Part shown: positions 1 to 10,500 of the stretch, piece after piece
Position numbering within the stretch: the stretch's first letter is position 1
How the letters are laid out: each line of letters starts with the position of its first letter
Notes under the pieces: generated by a model
Seen by the model: only the letters and a program-made list of their open reading frames with translations
What the model was told of the DNA's origin: nothing
The model's database searches: none
From: Protopterus annectens
Taxonomy: Eukaryota; Chordata; Ceratodontiformes; Protopteridae
Reading direction: 5' to 3'
Length of the DNA: 64,000 bases
NCBI RefSeq assembly: GCF_019279795.1
Contig: NC_056743.1
Span: 1,785,224,839 to 1,785,288,838 of the forward strand
Translations under genes and position numbers: made by a program

Positions 1-385
1 TAGAATGGGAAGATGCCAAGAATTTATTTGGACTGCAGGTTAGAGATTGCCTATTTGCCTTCCATATCAGGGATTGATATCAGAGTATAGGCAAATACAA
101 AGAAATGGGGGGAGGGATCCTAAATGAAAAATCAGCACTGGTAGAGTTTTTAGAACAATCCAGAACTGCTGTTAAAAAGGAAAGATTAGTAGAGCATATA
201 AAATATTGCATGCTAACTATAAGAATCAATCAGAGGAGGCTAGAAAGGATTGTGAAGAGAGATTGGATAAGCAATTCACAAAGAAAGAATGAGGGTTATA
301 TGCATGTCTCCCAAATATTCAACAAAATCTAGAAGATTTAGGATTTTTACTTGTAAATGTTTACATGGATAGTTTTATACCCCAG
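1..385 (+). mobile_element. L1-clade LINE, ORF2 C-terminal part (left piece)
   Basis: Decayed L1 ORF2 reading after the reverse transcriptase. Two stretches match the conserved L1 pattern: a W-x-D-x(4)-L-x(9)-L-Q-L-like block near the left edge (EWEDAKNLFGLQVRDCLF), and a later stretch leading to a 'WYWTPxRL'-like block at about 350-385. The frame is broken by stops and shifts. The element stops at about 385 and resumes at 5706 on the same strand with the Cys-rich L1 motif, so the intervening CR1 block is an insertion. The L1 continues left of the window. Family assignment is by recognition of the motif order, not by alignment. Confidence 0.6.
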
Positions 386-391
386 TGGAAT

Positions 392-463
392 GGGGGTATA
401 GCTCAGTGGTAGAGCATTTGACTGCAGATCAGGAGGTCACCGGTTCAAATCCAGTTGTCCCCT
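392..463 (+). tRNA. tRNA-Cys(GCA)-like sequence, probably a pseudogene
   Basis: A 72-nt sequence folds as a complete cloverleaf and is very close to the standard vertebrate tRNA-Cys: GGGGGTATAGCTCAGTGG start, anticodon loop CTGCAGA (anticodon GCA), B box GGTTCAAATCC and discriminator T. The acceptor stem pairs throughout with two G-U pairs. The T stem has one C-A mismatch and the anticodon stem an extra G-U pair, so it has drifted from a working gene. No T-run follows at once; the first TTTTT is near 500. It lies at the left junction of the CR1 insertion, a few bases after the interrupted L1, and is followed by the CR1 upstream monomers. It may be an old gene copy, a SINE head, or a template-jump addition to the LINE. 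Confidence 0.75.
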
Positions 464-1870
464 GCAAGGGTAGCTTTACTTGGGGTTCAGACCAGTTGTT
501 TTTCATTAAGAAGGTTTGTGGTCTGCCATGTTGTGGCAGGACAGGTATCTTATATCCTTCTAAGTTGGGGATTGCTGATTGAAGGCTCAGTGTCTGTTAT
601 TCTAAAAGTGTATTAGTTCTGGTTTAAGCATTTGGGCTTCAGGCCAGTTATGTTACATTAAGAAGGTTTGTGATCTGCACTCTTTTGGAAGGAGAGGCTA
701 GATTCTGCCCTTCTGAGCTGGGAATTTCTGGTTAAAGGCTTATTGTGCCTGCTTATTTGAACTGTTTCTTTCTGAAATTGGTGTGCCTTGTTTGCTGTAG
801 CATAGACTAGATTCAGGCCTGCTGAATCTAGCTTTGTTTGTATAACTTGAGCACTAATCCAGGCCATCTTTTTTGGAGAAGGTTCCCCTGCACCCTAGTG
901 GCAGGAGTGTGCAGTTAGAACTTGTATGATTGAAGACTGGTGGAACAGGGCTCAGTTTTGAGCTTTTTTACTGGTTAATTGGGTAATTTGTTTAAATCAG
1001 TTTGCTTGTTTTCTACTGTTATATAAAAAAATGCACTTTATTCATCTGCTTTTACTAATTGTGTTTCTTCCTACTTTATTACTTTATTTTGCCTTTGCTG
1101 TCTGTTCTTAAAAGTACTTAATTGCATTTATTCTGCTGCATTTATTACTGCTTGTTAGTAGCCTGATTAAATTATAACTGTTATTCTAAGCCTTTGGTTT
1201 AAGCACTTGGGCTTCAGACCAGTTGTTTTACATTAAGAAGGTTTGTGGTCTGCACTGTTGTGGCAGGACAGGTAGCTTACATCCTTCTACGTTGGGAGTT
1301 AGCCCTTCTGAGCTGGGAGTTTCTGGTTAAAGGCTTATTGTGCCTGTTTATTTGAACTGTTTCTTTCTGAAATTGGTATTTCTTGTTTACTGTAGCATAG
1401 ACTAGATTCAGGCCTGCTGAATCTAGCTTTGTTTGTATAACTTAAGCACTAATCCAGCCCATCTTTTTTTAGAGAAGGTTCCCTTGCACCCCAGTGGCAG
1501 GAGCGTGCAGTTAGAGCTTGTCTGATCGAAGACTGCTGGAATGGGCTTAGTTTTTAGCTTTTTATTGGTTAATTGGTTAATTGTTTAAATCAGTTTGTTC
1601 ATTTTCTACTGTTATATTAAAAAAATACACTTGATGCATCTCTGCTTAGCTAGAGTTAAACTATTCCTAGTGCCATAAAGTCTGCCCTTCAAATTTTTTC
1701 TTTTAACCAGCCAGTTTTTTAGTTTTAGCACTCAAATCTGTTTCTGTAAGCTCAGCACTTGTTCAGAACTCATTGTAAGCACTAAATAAGCTACAAATTA
1801 CTACAACACTCAACTTTCCTCACTTGTCTAGGGGAAAACAGTTTTTAGTACTTAATAAATAAGCACCTAT
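464..1870 (+). repeat. Tandem monomers upstream of CR1 ORF1 (candidate 5' UTR/promoter repeats)
   Basis: The same text recurs in order at about 480-600, 620-1020 and 1190-1620. It includes the words CAGACCAGTTGTTTT, ATTAAGAAGGTTTGTGG, CTGGTTAAAGGCTTATTGTG, CAGGCCTGCTGAATCTAGC and GTGGCAGGAGYGTGCAGTTAG. The long units are about 570-600 bp apart and the first is partial. The block fills the space between the tRNA-like sequence and the CR1 ORF1 start at 1877. Monomeric 5' regions are known as promoters in some mouse L1 families; calling these CR1 promoter monomers is inference from position. Confidence 0.6.
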
Positions 1871-1876
1871 CCAGGT

Positions 1877-2826
1877 ATGTCTAAGGGTCAGCTCCTGATG
1901 TTTTCTCCTATTTACCTGATGAATCTGGGCATTTTGGGGCAATGCAGCAATTGTCTCATGTACACAGACAACCCTCTCCTCCTACCGCCTAACACTACAA
2001 CCTGTGAGAGATGCACTTATATAGCCAAACTGGAAGCAAAGCTCTCTTCACCCAAGACTGGACTAGACAGTCAAGAGGAGAAGGTAAACACTTGCACCAC
2101 ACCACACTCATCACATAGTCCCTAAAAACATACACCACCAAAACACACACATAAAAACACACAAACCTACATTCGTGGAGGCTCTCAATAAAAACCTGCC
2201 CAAGCAACAGAGACCTCCAAAGCAGAAATGCAAGCAACCTCCACCCCCAACACAAACCAAATGACGTATAGCCCACAAACTCAGTGTGCCACTCAACCAT
2301 AGCCCATAAGGCATAACAACGTACCCAACACTCTAGTCATAGGTGACTCTATAGTCAGCCACACTGATGTTCCACTCACCAGGCTAAACAAGAAAAAAGT
2401 TACTGTCAGCTAACTGTCAGGTGCCAGGATCTGCCGCATAATGCATGCACTCAGTTCACTCCACAACAAGTACAAATATGACTCTGTCATTGTCCATGTT
2501 GATGTGAATGACCTGAGACGCACCTCCCTGGACTACATGAAAAGAGACATGGAGGAGCTCTCCGATCTTGTAGCCCAGGCACGCATGACCCTAGCCCTGA
2601 GTAGCATCCTGCCATGACCGACAATGATACCGCAGTACAAAGACAAAATAATTGACTTCAACAATTGGCTAAGCTTCTGGTGTCATTCTAAGGGGATCCA
2701 GTATCTGTCTGCCTGGAATGACATGATCGACAGACCACGATGCTTTGCCAGAGATGACCTGCACCTGTTGCCCTTGGGATTCCAAATACTGGCTAAGGCT
2801 CTTGCCACCCCCATAGTGCCTTTTTA
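1877..2826 (+). pseudogene. CR1 ORF1: zinc-binding N-terminus plus SGNH-type esterase, broken
   Basis: The start ATG at 1877 begins a protein with a CxxC...CxxC pair (CSNCLMYTDN ... CERCTYIAKL) followed by a likely coiled segment. After a disrupted stretch, the esterase domain known from CR1 ORF1 proteins is seen. Its block I is GDSIVSHTDVPLTRLNKKK at about 2345, its block III is VDVNDLRRTSLDYMKRDMEE at about 2500 (usual V-G-V-N-D), and its block V is RDDLHLLPLGFQILAKAL at about 2750, with the Asp-x-His. The esterase is thought to act on lipid or RNA-particle trafficking in the LINE cycle, though its exact role is unsettled. Several stops and frame changes lie between 2125 and 2620. The same domain order recurs in the minus-strand copies at 20.8-21.5 kb and 57.1-58.6 kb. 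Confidence 0.8.
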
Positions 2827-2885
2827 GGCAAGGCTCAAATGACAAATTCACCCTCATAACAGGTATAAGCAAGCAAAATCTGAGG

Positions 2886-5611
2886 GTAATGCTACTCAAT
2901 GCTAGAAGTCTAAACCTCAAAATGCACTCACTTGAGGCACTTCTTTAAATGGAGAACATTGACATATGTGCATTGACAGAGACCTGGTTCAAGGCTCCAG
3001 AGAGCACACCAGCATTACCAGGCTATAATTCATACCACAACTTTCAGCCACCTAATCTGGACCGAAACACTAACGGCAGAGGCGTGTCCATATTCATTAA
3101 GGATATCCACATCTCCAGGCTAGTTGCTCAGCATAATGCATCCAAGATTATCCAAGTGCAACTAACTCTGGGCAAGACCGCAATCCAAATTGTAGCTTGC
3201 TACAGATCCCCCACCATGCCCCAGGATTCCCACTCCTCATTTCTTGCTACACTGGAAAATATTAGGGAACAACCCAACAACCTAATAATGGGCGATTTCA
3301 ACTAACCCACCATTAACTGGGAAAACTACTCAGGTACCAACTCTTTTGCGCAACGTTTTCTGGAATTCATAAATTCCAGTGCCTTGGATCAACTTATCCA
3401 CACCCTCATCAGGGGCAGTAATATCCTAGACCTGGTCATTACCAACATGGGCGACAAGTTTTCCACACCAGAGGTCAATTCCTCATTGGTCAGATCCGAC
3501 CATAAGCTAATCACCCTAGACATCCCCATTCCATCCCACCCCCCATTAGGGAAACCACCGTAAAAAATTTCTACAAAGCCAATTTCATGCTTCTTAAGAC
3601 AGAAGTGACAAACTTCACGGCACCCATTCAGACAGACAATAGAGGTACGACTGCTGAATCCTACACAAATGCACTTTATAAGCACTTACATGAGTGCATA
3701 GATCATGCTATCCCTAACAGAACCAAGATGCTATCCTCCAATAAAGGAAGCCAATCTGGTAGTCCCCTGCCACAAACAAACTCTACAACAGAAGAAAAAA
3801 ACTGTTGCAAAAAAGAGTAAAATCCCATGATTGGAGGAACTCCCTGGTCAGCCTCAATAAGAAGCTGAGATCCCTCATAAAATCCTCGAAAGCTAGTTAT
3901 GAAAACAAAATCACCACTGATTCTAAAGTCAACCACAAAGCATTCTACTAATTCTACTATGTCAAGAATCTCAATGGCAACACTCAGATCTGCTCTGAGT
4001 TACAGCACAATGGCACTTAATATACAGAACCAACTGACACTGCCAACATCCTAGTGGATAGGTTCAGTGCTAACTATACCCCCCTCTCACCCCCTAAAGG
4101 GCCCATCTCTGTAACGGAAGAATGCAAAGTTCCATTAATCATGGCTGCACTGGTAAAAAACACAATCTCCAATGCCAAGAACACAGCATCCATGGGACCT
4201 GACAACATCCCAGGCTGTGTTCTACATGAACTACAGAATGAACTGGCACCCCACCTAAGTACCATGTTCAAGCATAGCCTCACCTCAGGCTTTGTGCCCA
4301 CTGAATGGTGCACAATGATGGTTATCCCACTCCAAAAAGGGGAAGCCACCACGGACCCCAGGAACTACCGCCCCATTAGCCTGATGAGCCTGGTCTGCAA
4401 GGTCATGGAACATATCATCATGAACTTAAAACAAAGACATTAGTAATCTCCAAACTCTGGACCCCACTCAGTTCAGGTTTGTAAAAGGCAGATCATGTCT
4501 CCTAAACCTGATAGATTTCTTTAAGCAATCACCAAAGCCGTAGATGAGGGCAAAGTGGTTCACACAGCCTATCTAGATCTCGCCAAGACTTGTGACACCA
4601 TCCCCCACTCTGGAATTATAGATAAACTCACTAAACTAGGTATAAATTCCTATGTCACAAGATGGGTTGACAACTGGCTTACTGACAGAACCCACACTGT
4701 GAAAGTAGTAGACTCCAAATCCAACTTCAGACCAGTGATAAGTGGAGTACCACAGGGTTCAGTCCTGGGTCCTCTCCTGTTTGGTATCTACTTCTCTGAA
4801 GTACAGGTTAACACAGAAGGTCTTTGGCTAATGAAGTTCACAGATGACTGCAAACTAGAAGCCATAATCGAAACTCCTAATGATGTGGACATCCTACAAA
4901 AGGGCCTCACTGAGACAGACGCTTGGCGTCAAAGCCATGGCCTCAAGCTCAATGCCAAAAAGTGCATTGTCATCTCCTTTGGTAAAAACTATGTACCCAT
5001 GAACTACCACATAGGCGGTAGTCTACTTAACACCAAAAGTGTGATAAGAGACCTTGGGACACAGGTGGACAGTAGTCTCTCCTTTGATAATCACATCACC
5101 ACTGTAGTCAAGAAATCCTTCTATGTGGCATACCTCATCACAAAAGGTTTCTCATCCATGAAAAAGGAGGTCATTGTTCCCCTCTACTTGTCACTCATTA
5201 GACCCATTATAGAGTACAATGCCCCTTTTGGTATGTACCCAAAAAGACATCTGCAACAACTGAAAAGGCCGCAGAAATACCTCACAAAGAGGATTACTGG
5301 CCTCAAACAGATGCCCTATGCAGACCGTCTCAAAAAACTCCAGCTTTACTCTGTTACATATTGCCTCTTCAGAGGCGATCTCTGCCTAACATACAAAGCT
5401 ATGTCAAACCCAGAGCTGCTGGACATGCTCCACTTAAAGAAATCCCAATCCGTTCTGAGCTACATTCTCTAGGGACCTAAACCTTGTCACCACAATAAAC
5501 CGAACATGCTGGAGGGATAGATTCCTGTCCCAGAGACTTTCCATACTCTGGAACAAACTGCCTATCTATCTATCTTCTGTGGCTCTGCTTGACAGGGGCA
5601 CAGGAAAATAA
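2886..5611 (+). pseudogene. CR1 ORF2: APE endonuclease and reverse transcriptase, broken
   Basis: The endonuclease comes first: LLNARSLNLKMHSLEALL, ALTETWFKAP (catalytic Glu), VACYRSP, GDFN and SDHKLI (catalytic His) at about 2890-3515. A linker with KVNHKAF follows. The reverse transcriptase comes next: motif A YLDLAKTCDTIPH at 4560, motif B SGVPQGSVLGPLLF at 4740 and motif C KFTDDC near 4840. The FTDD form of motif C recurs in two other CR1 copies here, so it is a family trait. The C-terminus reads LLDRGTGK and stops at 5611. About 27 codons are missing just before it compared with the copy at 63.7 kb. Scattered stops and shifts break the frame, the longest open stretch being 4555-5472. Confidence 0.85.
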
Positions 5612-5705
5612 TTTTCTTGGGTGGCGAAAGCCAGGGTACCTTTTTGGCTAGGCTTATATAGGCCCTAGGGCCAACAGCCTAGTACCTACCTATGAACCTG
5701 TAAGT

Positions 5706-6372
5706 AGACTCCAGAGAATTTTTTCCTTAGGTAGACAGCAAATGTTGAAGGTGTGATGGGGAAGAAAGTGGTAATTGGGAACATACTTTCTGAGAGTGTC
5801 ATGAGTTGGCAGACTTTAATGATTCCCTGCAGTCTGCTCTGTCGGAGATGCTGGGTGAACAAATTGGTGTGAATAGGGAGATAATTTTTCTGAGCTATGA
5901 GACAGAATCAGAATTGCCTAGACATAGCAAAGCTTTGGTGCATCTAATTATGGTGGCTGCCTAAAAAGGAATTACTAGAAAATGGAAATCAAAGTCTAAA
6001 CAAACTGTACTAGAAGTAGTGACTATAGTAACAGAGATAAAACAACTGGAATTGGGATCTTTAGAAAAGGTTATGAGTAAAGCACACAGGAAAAATGGGA
6101 ATTATGGGAACGATACATGCAGGGGAGGAATGAGGTTTAAAAGATGGCAAGATTTTGAATGAGGTATGTAATGTTTGACTAACAAGGATTGTGTTGATTA
6201 TAAGTGATGTATAATGTTTGCAACTATAATTGTGTCAATATGGTTTATGATGTAAAATGCTTGTGGCTAGGATTATGTCAGTATGGTTTGTTTTCATTTA
6301 TATAAATGTATGATTGCCTATGTCATAAGTGATAATTTAATAAAGATGTTTCTTGTTTTAAAAAAAAGAACA
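5706..6372 (+). mobile_element. L1-clade LINE, ORF2 C-terminus and poly(A) tail (right piece)
   Basis: Starting just after the CR1 end, one frame gives the L1 ORF2 terminal knuckle C-x(2,3)-C-x(7-8)-H-x(4)-C (VDSKC.RCDGEESGNWEHTF) at about 5730. Next comes NDSLQSALSEMLGEQIGVN and then the typical 'LVHLIMVAA.KGITRKWKS' block at about 5935. A 3' UTR follows, with AATAAAG near 6340 and an A-run ending at about 6372. With the piece at 1-385 this makes one L1 split by the CR1. Confidence 0.7.
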
Positions 6373-7790
6373 AAAGGGGGATTCACAACTGAGGTATCAA
6401 GCTTCTGTTACACTGTATGAAAATTCTGGATAGAGTGACTGATAAATGAATATACGGAGTAGCAGAAAGTAAAATGGGAGGTTAACAGTTCAGATCATGA
6501 TGCAGCACAACTGCTCCAAATTTTGCAGTGAGACAAATAGTGGGGAAGAAGCTAGATATAAGGAAGGCTTCTAGGCATTTCTAGACTTGGAGAAAGCCTA
6601 TGACAAGGTCACAAGAAAGCTGATTTGGGCAGTCTTGTGGTAGTTCAAAGTCCTAGAAACATTAGAAGAATTGCTGTAGGTTATATACAAGAACTCAATG
6701 ACATAAATATGAACAATGCTTGGACTTGCACAGGAACTCCCAGTTGGAATGAAGGTACATAAGAGTTCAGTTCTGAGCCAACTGCTGTTCATACTGGTTT
6801 TGTACTACATTAGTAAACAGGTTGGAGAGGACAGAGTAACAAAGCTGCTGTCTGCAGATGATGTGGCATTACAAGCAGACTCTGAACAGGAACTTCAGCT
6901 AATGATAGGGGAGCAGAATGCAAAACTGAAAGGTGACAGGATGAAACTTAGTTCAGACAAGACAATTGGCATGGCATCAAATAGGGAAAATAAGAAGAAG
7001 CTGGAAATTGAGACAGGAGGGAATATACTGGAATAGGTTAACAGGTTTGTGTATCTGAGAGGGGTGGTTGAAAACAAGCGAAACCTGAATGAAAAGATCA
7101 AAGTTAGAATCAGAGTGGCTACAGCCAAGTGACACAGAGTGTTAGGGTAGTGTGTGGCAGAAGAATGTCAAAGAAGCTGATAATTAAGGTGTACAAAAGA
7201 GTGGCGAGACCAGTGCTAGTGTATGGTACAGAAACCCGGGCAGTAAAGGTACAGTATTTGAGGAAGCTAGAAGTAATTGGAATGAATTGCCTGAAACAGG
7301 TGCATGATGTTAATTATTAAACATTTCAAGTAATTATGACATCAAAGCGGAAGCCAAAGTAGCTCTAATTTCAGAGGAGGTCAAAAAGAACAGATTATGG
7401 TGGTTTGGGCAGATGTGCAAGAAAGCAAAAGATCATTTGATGAAGAAGATTTGAGAGAAGAAGAATAAGGAAAGAAGAAATGAGAAGCCCAGGAAAGAGC
7501 TGGATGGATTTCATGAGAGAAGACCCGTGATAGGTTCATACTAGGCTAACTGCCCTTGCGAGCCATTTTAAGCCTAGCCAATTATCTCTTGTGAGACTCA
7601 AACCCTGCACCTTGTGTTTGTAAGGCAAACACCTTAGCCATTAGGCCACCCTCCCAACCCCATGATTATGGAAGATGGTAGGAGAGTAACACTGGATCAG
7701 GGGAGGTAGCGACTGTTGATTTAATGCCCTGACCCTTGTAGAAAATGGAAAAATGGGGATTAATGGTGATGATGAATGTTAATCTCGACA
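6373..7790 (+). mobile_element. RTE-clade LINE, 5'-truncated, copy 1
   Basis: It begins right after the L1 poly(A) within the reverse transcriptase and follows, in order, the text of the better copy at 46.8-48.1 kb. It has motif A FLDLEKAYDKVTRKLIW at about 6585, a degraded motif B near 6760, and motif C LLSADDVALQAD at about 6850 (Ser in place of Tyr of YADD). The C-terminal part with VYKRVARPVLVYGTETRAVK is near 7190. The 3' end carries the RTE-type short tail GGGGATTAATGGTGATGATG at 7754-7773. It holds several stops and is cut by a SINE at 7531-7661. Confidence 0.7.
7531..7661 (-). mobile_element. tRNA-derived SINE with CR1 tail, copy 1
   Basis: Read on the minus strand, an A-box-like GGCCTAATGGCTAAGG is followed by a TTAC-containing anticodon arm and the B box GGGTTTGAGTCTC, that is a tRNA-like head (Val-like anticodon TAC). 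The rest, AATTGGCTAGGCTTAAAATG then GTTAGCCTAGTATGAACC, matches the CR1 3' terminus. It interrupts RTE copy 1. Shared tail means the CR1 machinery could mobilise it. Confidence 0.8.
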
Positions 7791-8079
7791 AGCAAACTTA
7801 TTTCTAAGACTATGAATTCACTATATTAATGTCTTAGGCAAATTCATTGTAAGTCAGAATAGGACTGGAGTTTGATGCCATAACTTCAGACTGAAAAAGG
7901 GTAAAAAAATGAGCAGATAACAGCAGACAGCGTATTGAAAAATATTGGCATATGGTATTAACTCATTTCTTTGTTTTCTAAGACTTTGGGTAATGGTGTG
8001 ACTGTGTTTTGTGATTTTGGTGGTGGGAGGAGTGAAGAAGGTAATTAATTATACTGCACTATAAAAGAAACGCTGCTCC

Positions 8080-8300
8080 AGGGGTAGTTGTGGGCAAGCC
8101 ATGGAAGGGCCCCATGCAAATACTTTAAGTGAACACCCCTTTGCTAGCATCTGCAGTGGAACTCATTACCTTTACATTTCAGAAGAATGGACATTGGCAT
8201 TTTATCTTCTTTTAAAAAAGATCTTGAAACATAGTTGGGTAACAGAGTGCGTGACCCTAGTCTAATAGGTGACACCCCTTTTGAAGGCCTTTACTAGGCT
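8080..8300 (+). mobile_element. Old CR1-type LINE relic, ORF2 C-terminus
   Basis: Degraded reading near the end of a different, older CR1 lineage: an 'F-K-K-D-L-E-T-x-L-G-N-R-V-R-D-P-S-L-I-G-D' stretch (FKKDLETxLGNRVRDPSLIG) at about 8200-8275. This is the usual end of tetrapod-type CR1 ORF2 proteins. No other part of that copy is clear. Confidence 0.5.
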
Positions 8301-8870
8301 CAGAGTCTCTTTATTTTCCAAACATTGAAATATTGAGACAGAAAAAGTTTAGAGGATGGGGCTGGGGACCTCTCGTCCAGTAAGCCAGCTCAGCACTGGA
8401 CTTACACTAGTGCAGAAATCTTGTTCCCACCTGAGAAGATCAATTATAAAACCAGCTCAAAGATACTGTACATACCAATAGCCATAAAGACCATAGTCTG
8501 TGGAAGGAGAAATTCTTGCTCTACCCTTGGCAAGGACACCAATGGGCTGCCCTATAAGTGCATAAGTTACATGGGGAGTACACTAGCAGGTGGAGCTGGG
8601 TTAAAAGGATTATGTTGATTGGCTGATACTGGGGCACATAAAGTATTTTAACTGGAAGGGAGACTGTTAGCAACCTGCTGGGAGCTACACATTTCACACT
8701 TTTTGCACTGACAAGTCTACTGATGGAAGGAAGGGAAATTTCAGTTATGGCTCCTGCACATTCTTAAATTTCAAGAACTAAGGCTCCATTTCTAGTGATT
8801 CTGCATAAATCCATCCATCCACAACCCCTTTTCCCACTTTTGCACATCAAGCGATTCTGCATAAATGACA
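8301..8870. other. No recognised gene or repeat
   Basis: AT-rich single-copy-looking sequence. I see no coding signature, tRNA fold or tandem array. Confidence 0.4.
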
Positions 8871-8871
8871 T

Positions 8872-9004
8872 AGTTCATACATTAGTACTAGGATAACTGC
8901 CCTTGTGGGCCATTTAAAGCCTAGTCAAGTACCCCACATGAGACTCACACCTTGTGCCTTGTGTCTGTAAGGTAAATACCATAACCATTATGCCAACCTC
9001 GCAC
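8872..9004 (-). mobile_element. tRNA-derived SINE with CR1 tail, copy 2
   Basis: On the minus strand it has the same order as the copy at 7531: AATGGTTATGGTATTTACCT, GCACAAGGTGTGAGTCTC (decayed B box), GACTAGGCTTTAAATGGCC and GTTATCCTAGTAC. It is more diverged than copies 1 and 3. Confidence 0.75.
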
Positions 9005-9639
9005 TCAGAAAGATTGGCTAGTTCATACTTCATAGTTCTGTACTAATGACCCCTGTATAATGACCACAGGTACTTTGTCAAGATAGACTTCCTCTGAAGA
9101 ATTTGTCATGCATTTTGCAGTTTACGTTCTGTGGTTATAAAACAAGAATGTCCACATTTTCTCTCTGTATAGTGGTTTAGTTAGTTACTCAGGGAAATGT
9201 GTTGATCCAAGGCCACTTTTCAGTCATTTCATTGGCCCAAAAGGCTGTGACAATATTACAATACTTTTCAGCTATGCAAACAAAATATTATTATTACTTG
9301 CAGTAATAATAATATTATTATTATTTGCAAGATAAATACTTACCTACAAGTGGAGATAACAGACATAGCATAGAGAAAATGAGATACAACTGTCTATTAA
9401 TAGAAATGATAATACATTGTACATAGATTCACTTATGATTGTTTGAAAGTAATTGTTTTGCATCAGTTATCCTTAAATAATTCCCAGTATAACAGTTAGA
9501 TACTGACATGCCTTTAATATTCCTCCATGTGCCCATTATTCATGTTTTGCTAAGCAAGATGTCACCAGAAACTTTGACTATCTTGAAAAATTCAACTAGA
9601 AGTTTTATTATCTATGCTTTGTAAGCAGAAGCATGTCCA
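9005..9639. other. No recognised gene; short (TTA/TAA) palindrome
   Basis: Contains a near-perfect inverted repeat of TAATAATAAT type around 9286-9330, able to form a hairpin about GCAG. Nothing else is recognised. Confidence 0.4.
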
Positions 9640-10500
9640 TTTAATCTTCTAGAATAAAATGGAGACCACTCAGATGAAAGCCTGACAGCTAGCAAAGTAC
9701 CACAAAGGTTATTGCTACTGATATCAGTGTCAATAATAAAATGAGGATTAATACTCCAAGAGGTACTTTTTGGTGTCTTTTTAAGTGGCCTCGCAGAAGA
9801 CTCAAAAGGATGCACTCTTCATTTTTGTTAATAACATCAAGATATAGAACAGAGTTATTAGAACACAAAGATGCAGGGATGACGAGAAGAGATATGGCAT
9901 GATTGGAGGAACGGTCTCAAACATAGCAGTTTAAAATCTATGCAGAATAAAAAAAAATCAAAGTAATGCACATGGAGAAGTAAAGTACAGGATATGAGTA
10001 CACAAGTAGTTACAGGACGTAGAAACAACAAAAGAAGAACAAGACTTGGAGTTAGGTGAATTAGGAACATATGAAGTAGCAAGAGACCTAGTGGAATGCT
10101 GGGATGTACAGGAGAAATTATCACCAATAGAAAATGAAGCAATATTACCCTGCTTACCTGAGAGTTGGTAAGGCCCTATGTACAATACCATGATCAGTTT
10201 TGGAGATCTCATGAGCTTAAAGATAAAGGCAACACAAATCAGGCAGCATCTCCATCTGAATCAGTGCAAAAGACAGAGAAGTGCTTAATGTATACAGTGT
10301 TGGGTAGAAAAGGGTGGCAGGTGATAGAACTGTTCAAGTACCTCAAGAGAATCCAGGGTACAGCCGAGTACCATACATAAAAAAGAAATATATGAGAATA
10401 AGATATCACAGGTTAAGAATACAAGGTGTATAATAAGGGAGTAACAAGGAGGCATTACTTCAGAGCAGAGGTGGTGTATGACTGCAAATGACTATGAGAA
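9640..10500 (+). mobile_element. Old CR1-type LINE relic, RT palm to C-terminus
   Basis: A string of decayed but ordered blocks of the tetrapod-type CR1 reverse transcriptase. They are 'SKVPQRLLL' (from SGVPQGSVLGP) at about 9698, 'KIKVMHMEK' (from NVDKCKVMHMG) at 9955, 'LVRPYVQYHDQFWRSHELKD' at 10165, 'ELFKYLKRIQG' at 10330 and 'RRHYFRAEVV' at 10455. Frames change repeatedly, so the copy is ancient. It belongs to a different CR1 lineage from the FTDD family. Confidence 0.6.

Larger units (their letters stand above)
386..5700 (+). mobile_element. Near-full-length CR1-clade LINE inserted in an L1
   Basis: The unit runs from the L1 break at about 385, through the tRNA-like sequence and 5' monomers, ORF1 (esterase), ORF2 (endonuclease plus reverse transcriptase) and a short 3' UTR ending in CCTAGTACCTACCTATGAACC at about 5695. 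The same terminal text recurs, inverted, at 26.1, 44.9 and 63.65 kb and in the SINEs, which fixes the 3' end. The L1 reading resumes at about 5706. No convincing target duplication is seen, as is usual for CR1. Both ORFs carry stops and shifts, so the copy is dead but not very old. Confidence 0.85.

Noticed and set aside
385-582. 65-codon open frame over the tRNA-like sequence
   Set aside because: Its first third is the tRNA-Cys-like sequence and the rest is the repeated monomer; chance frame.
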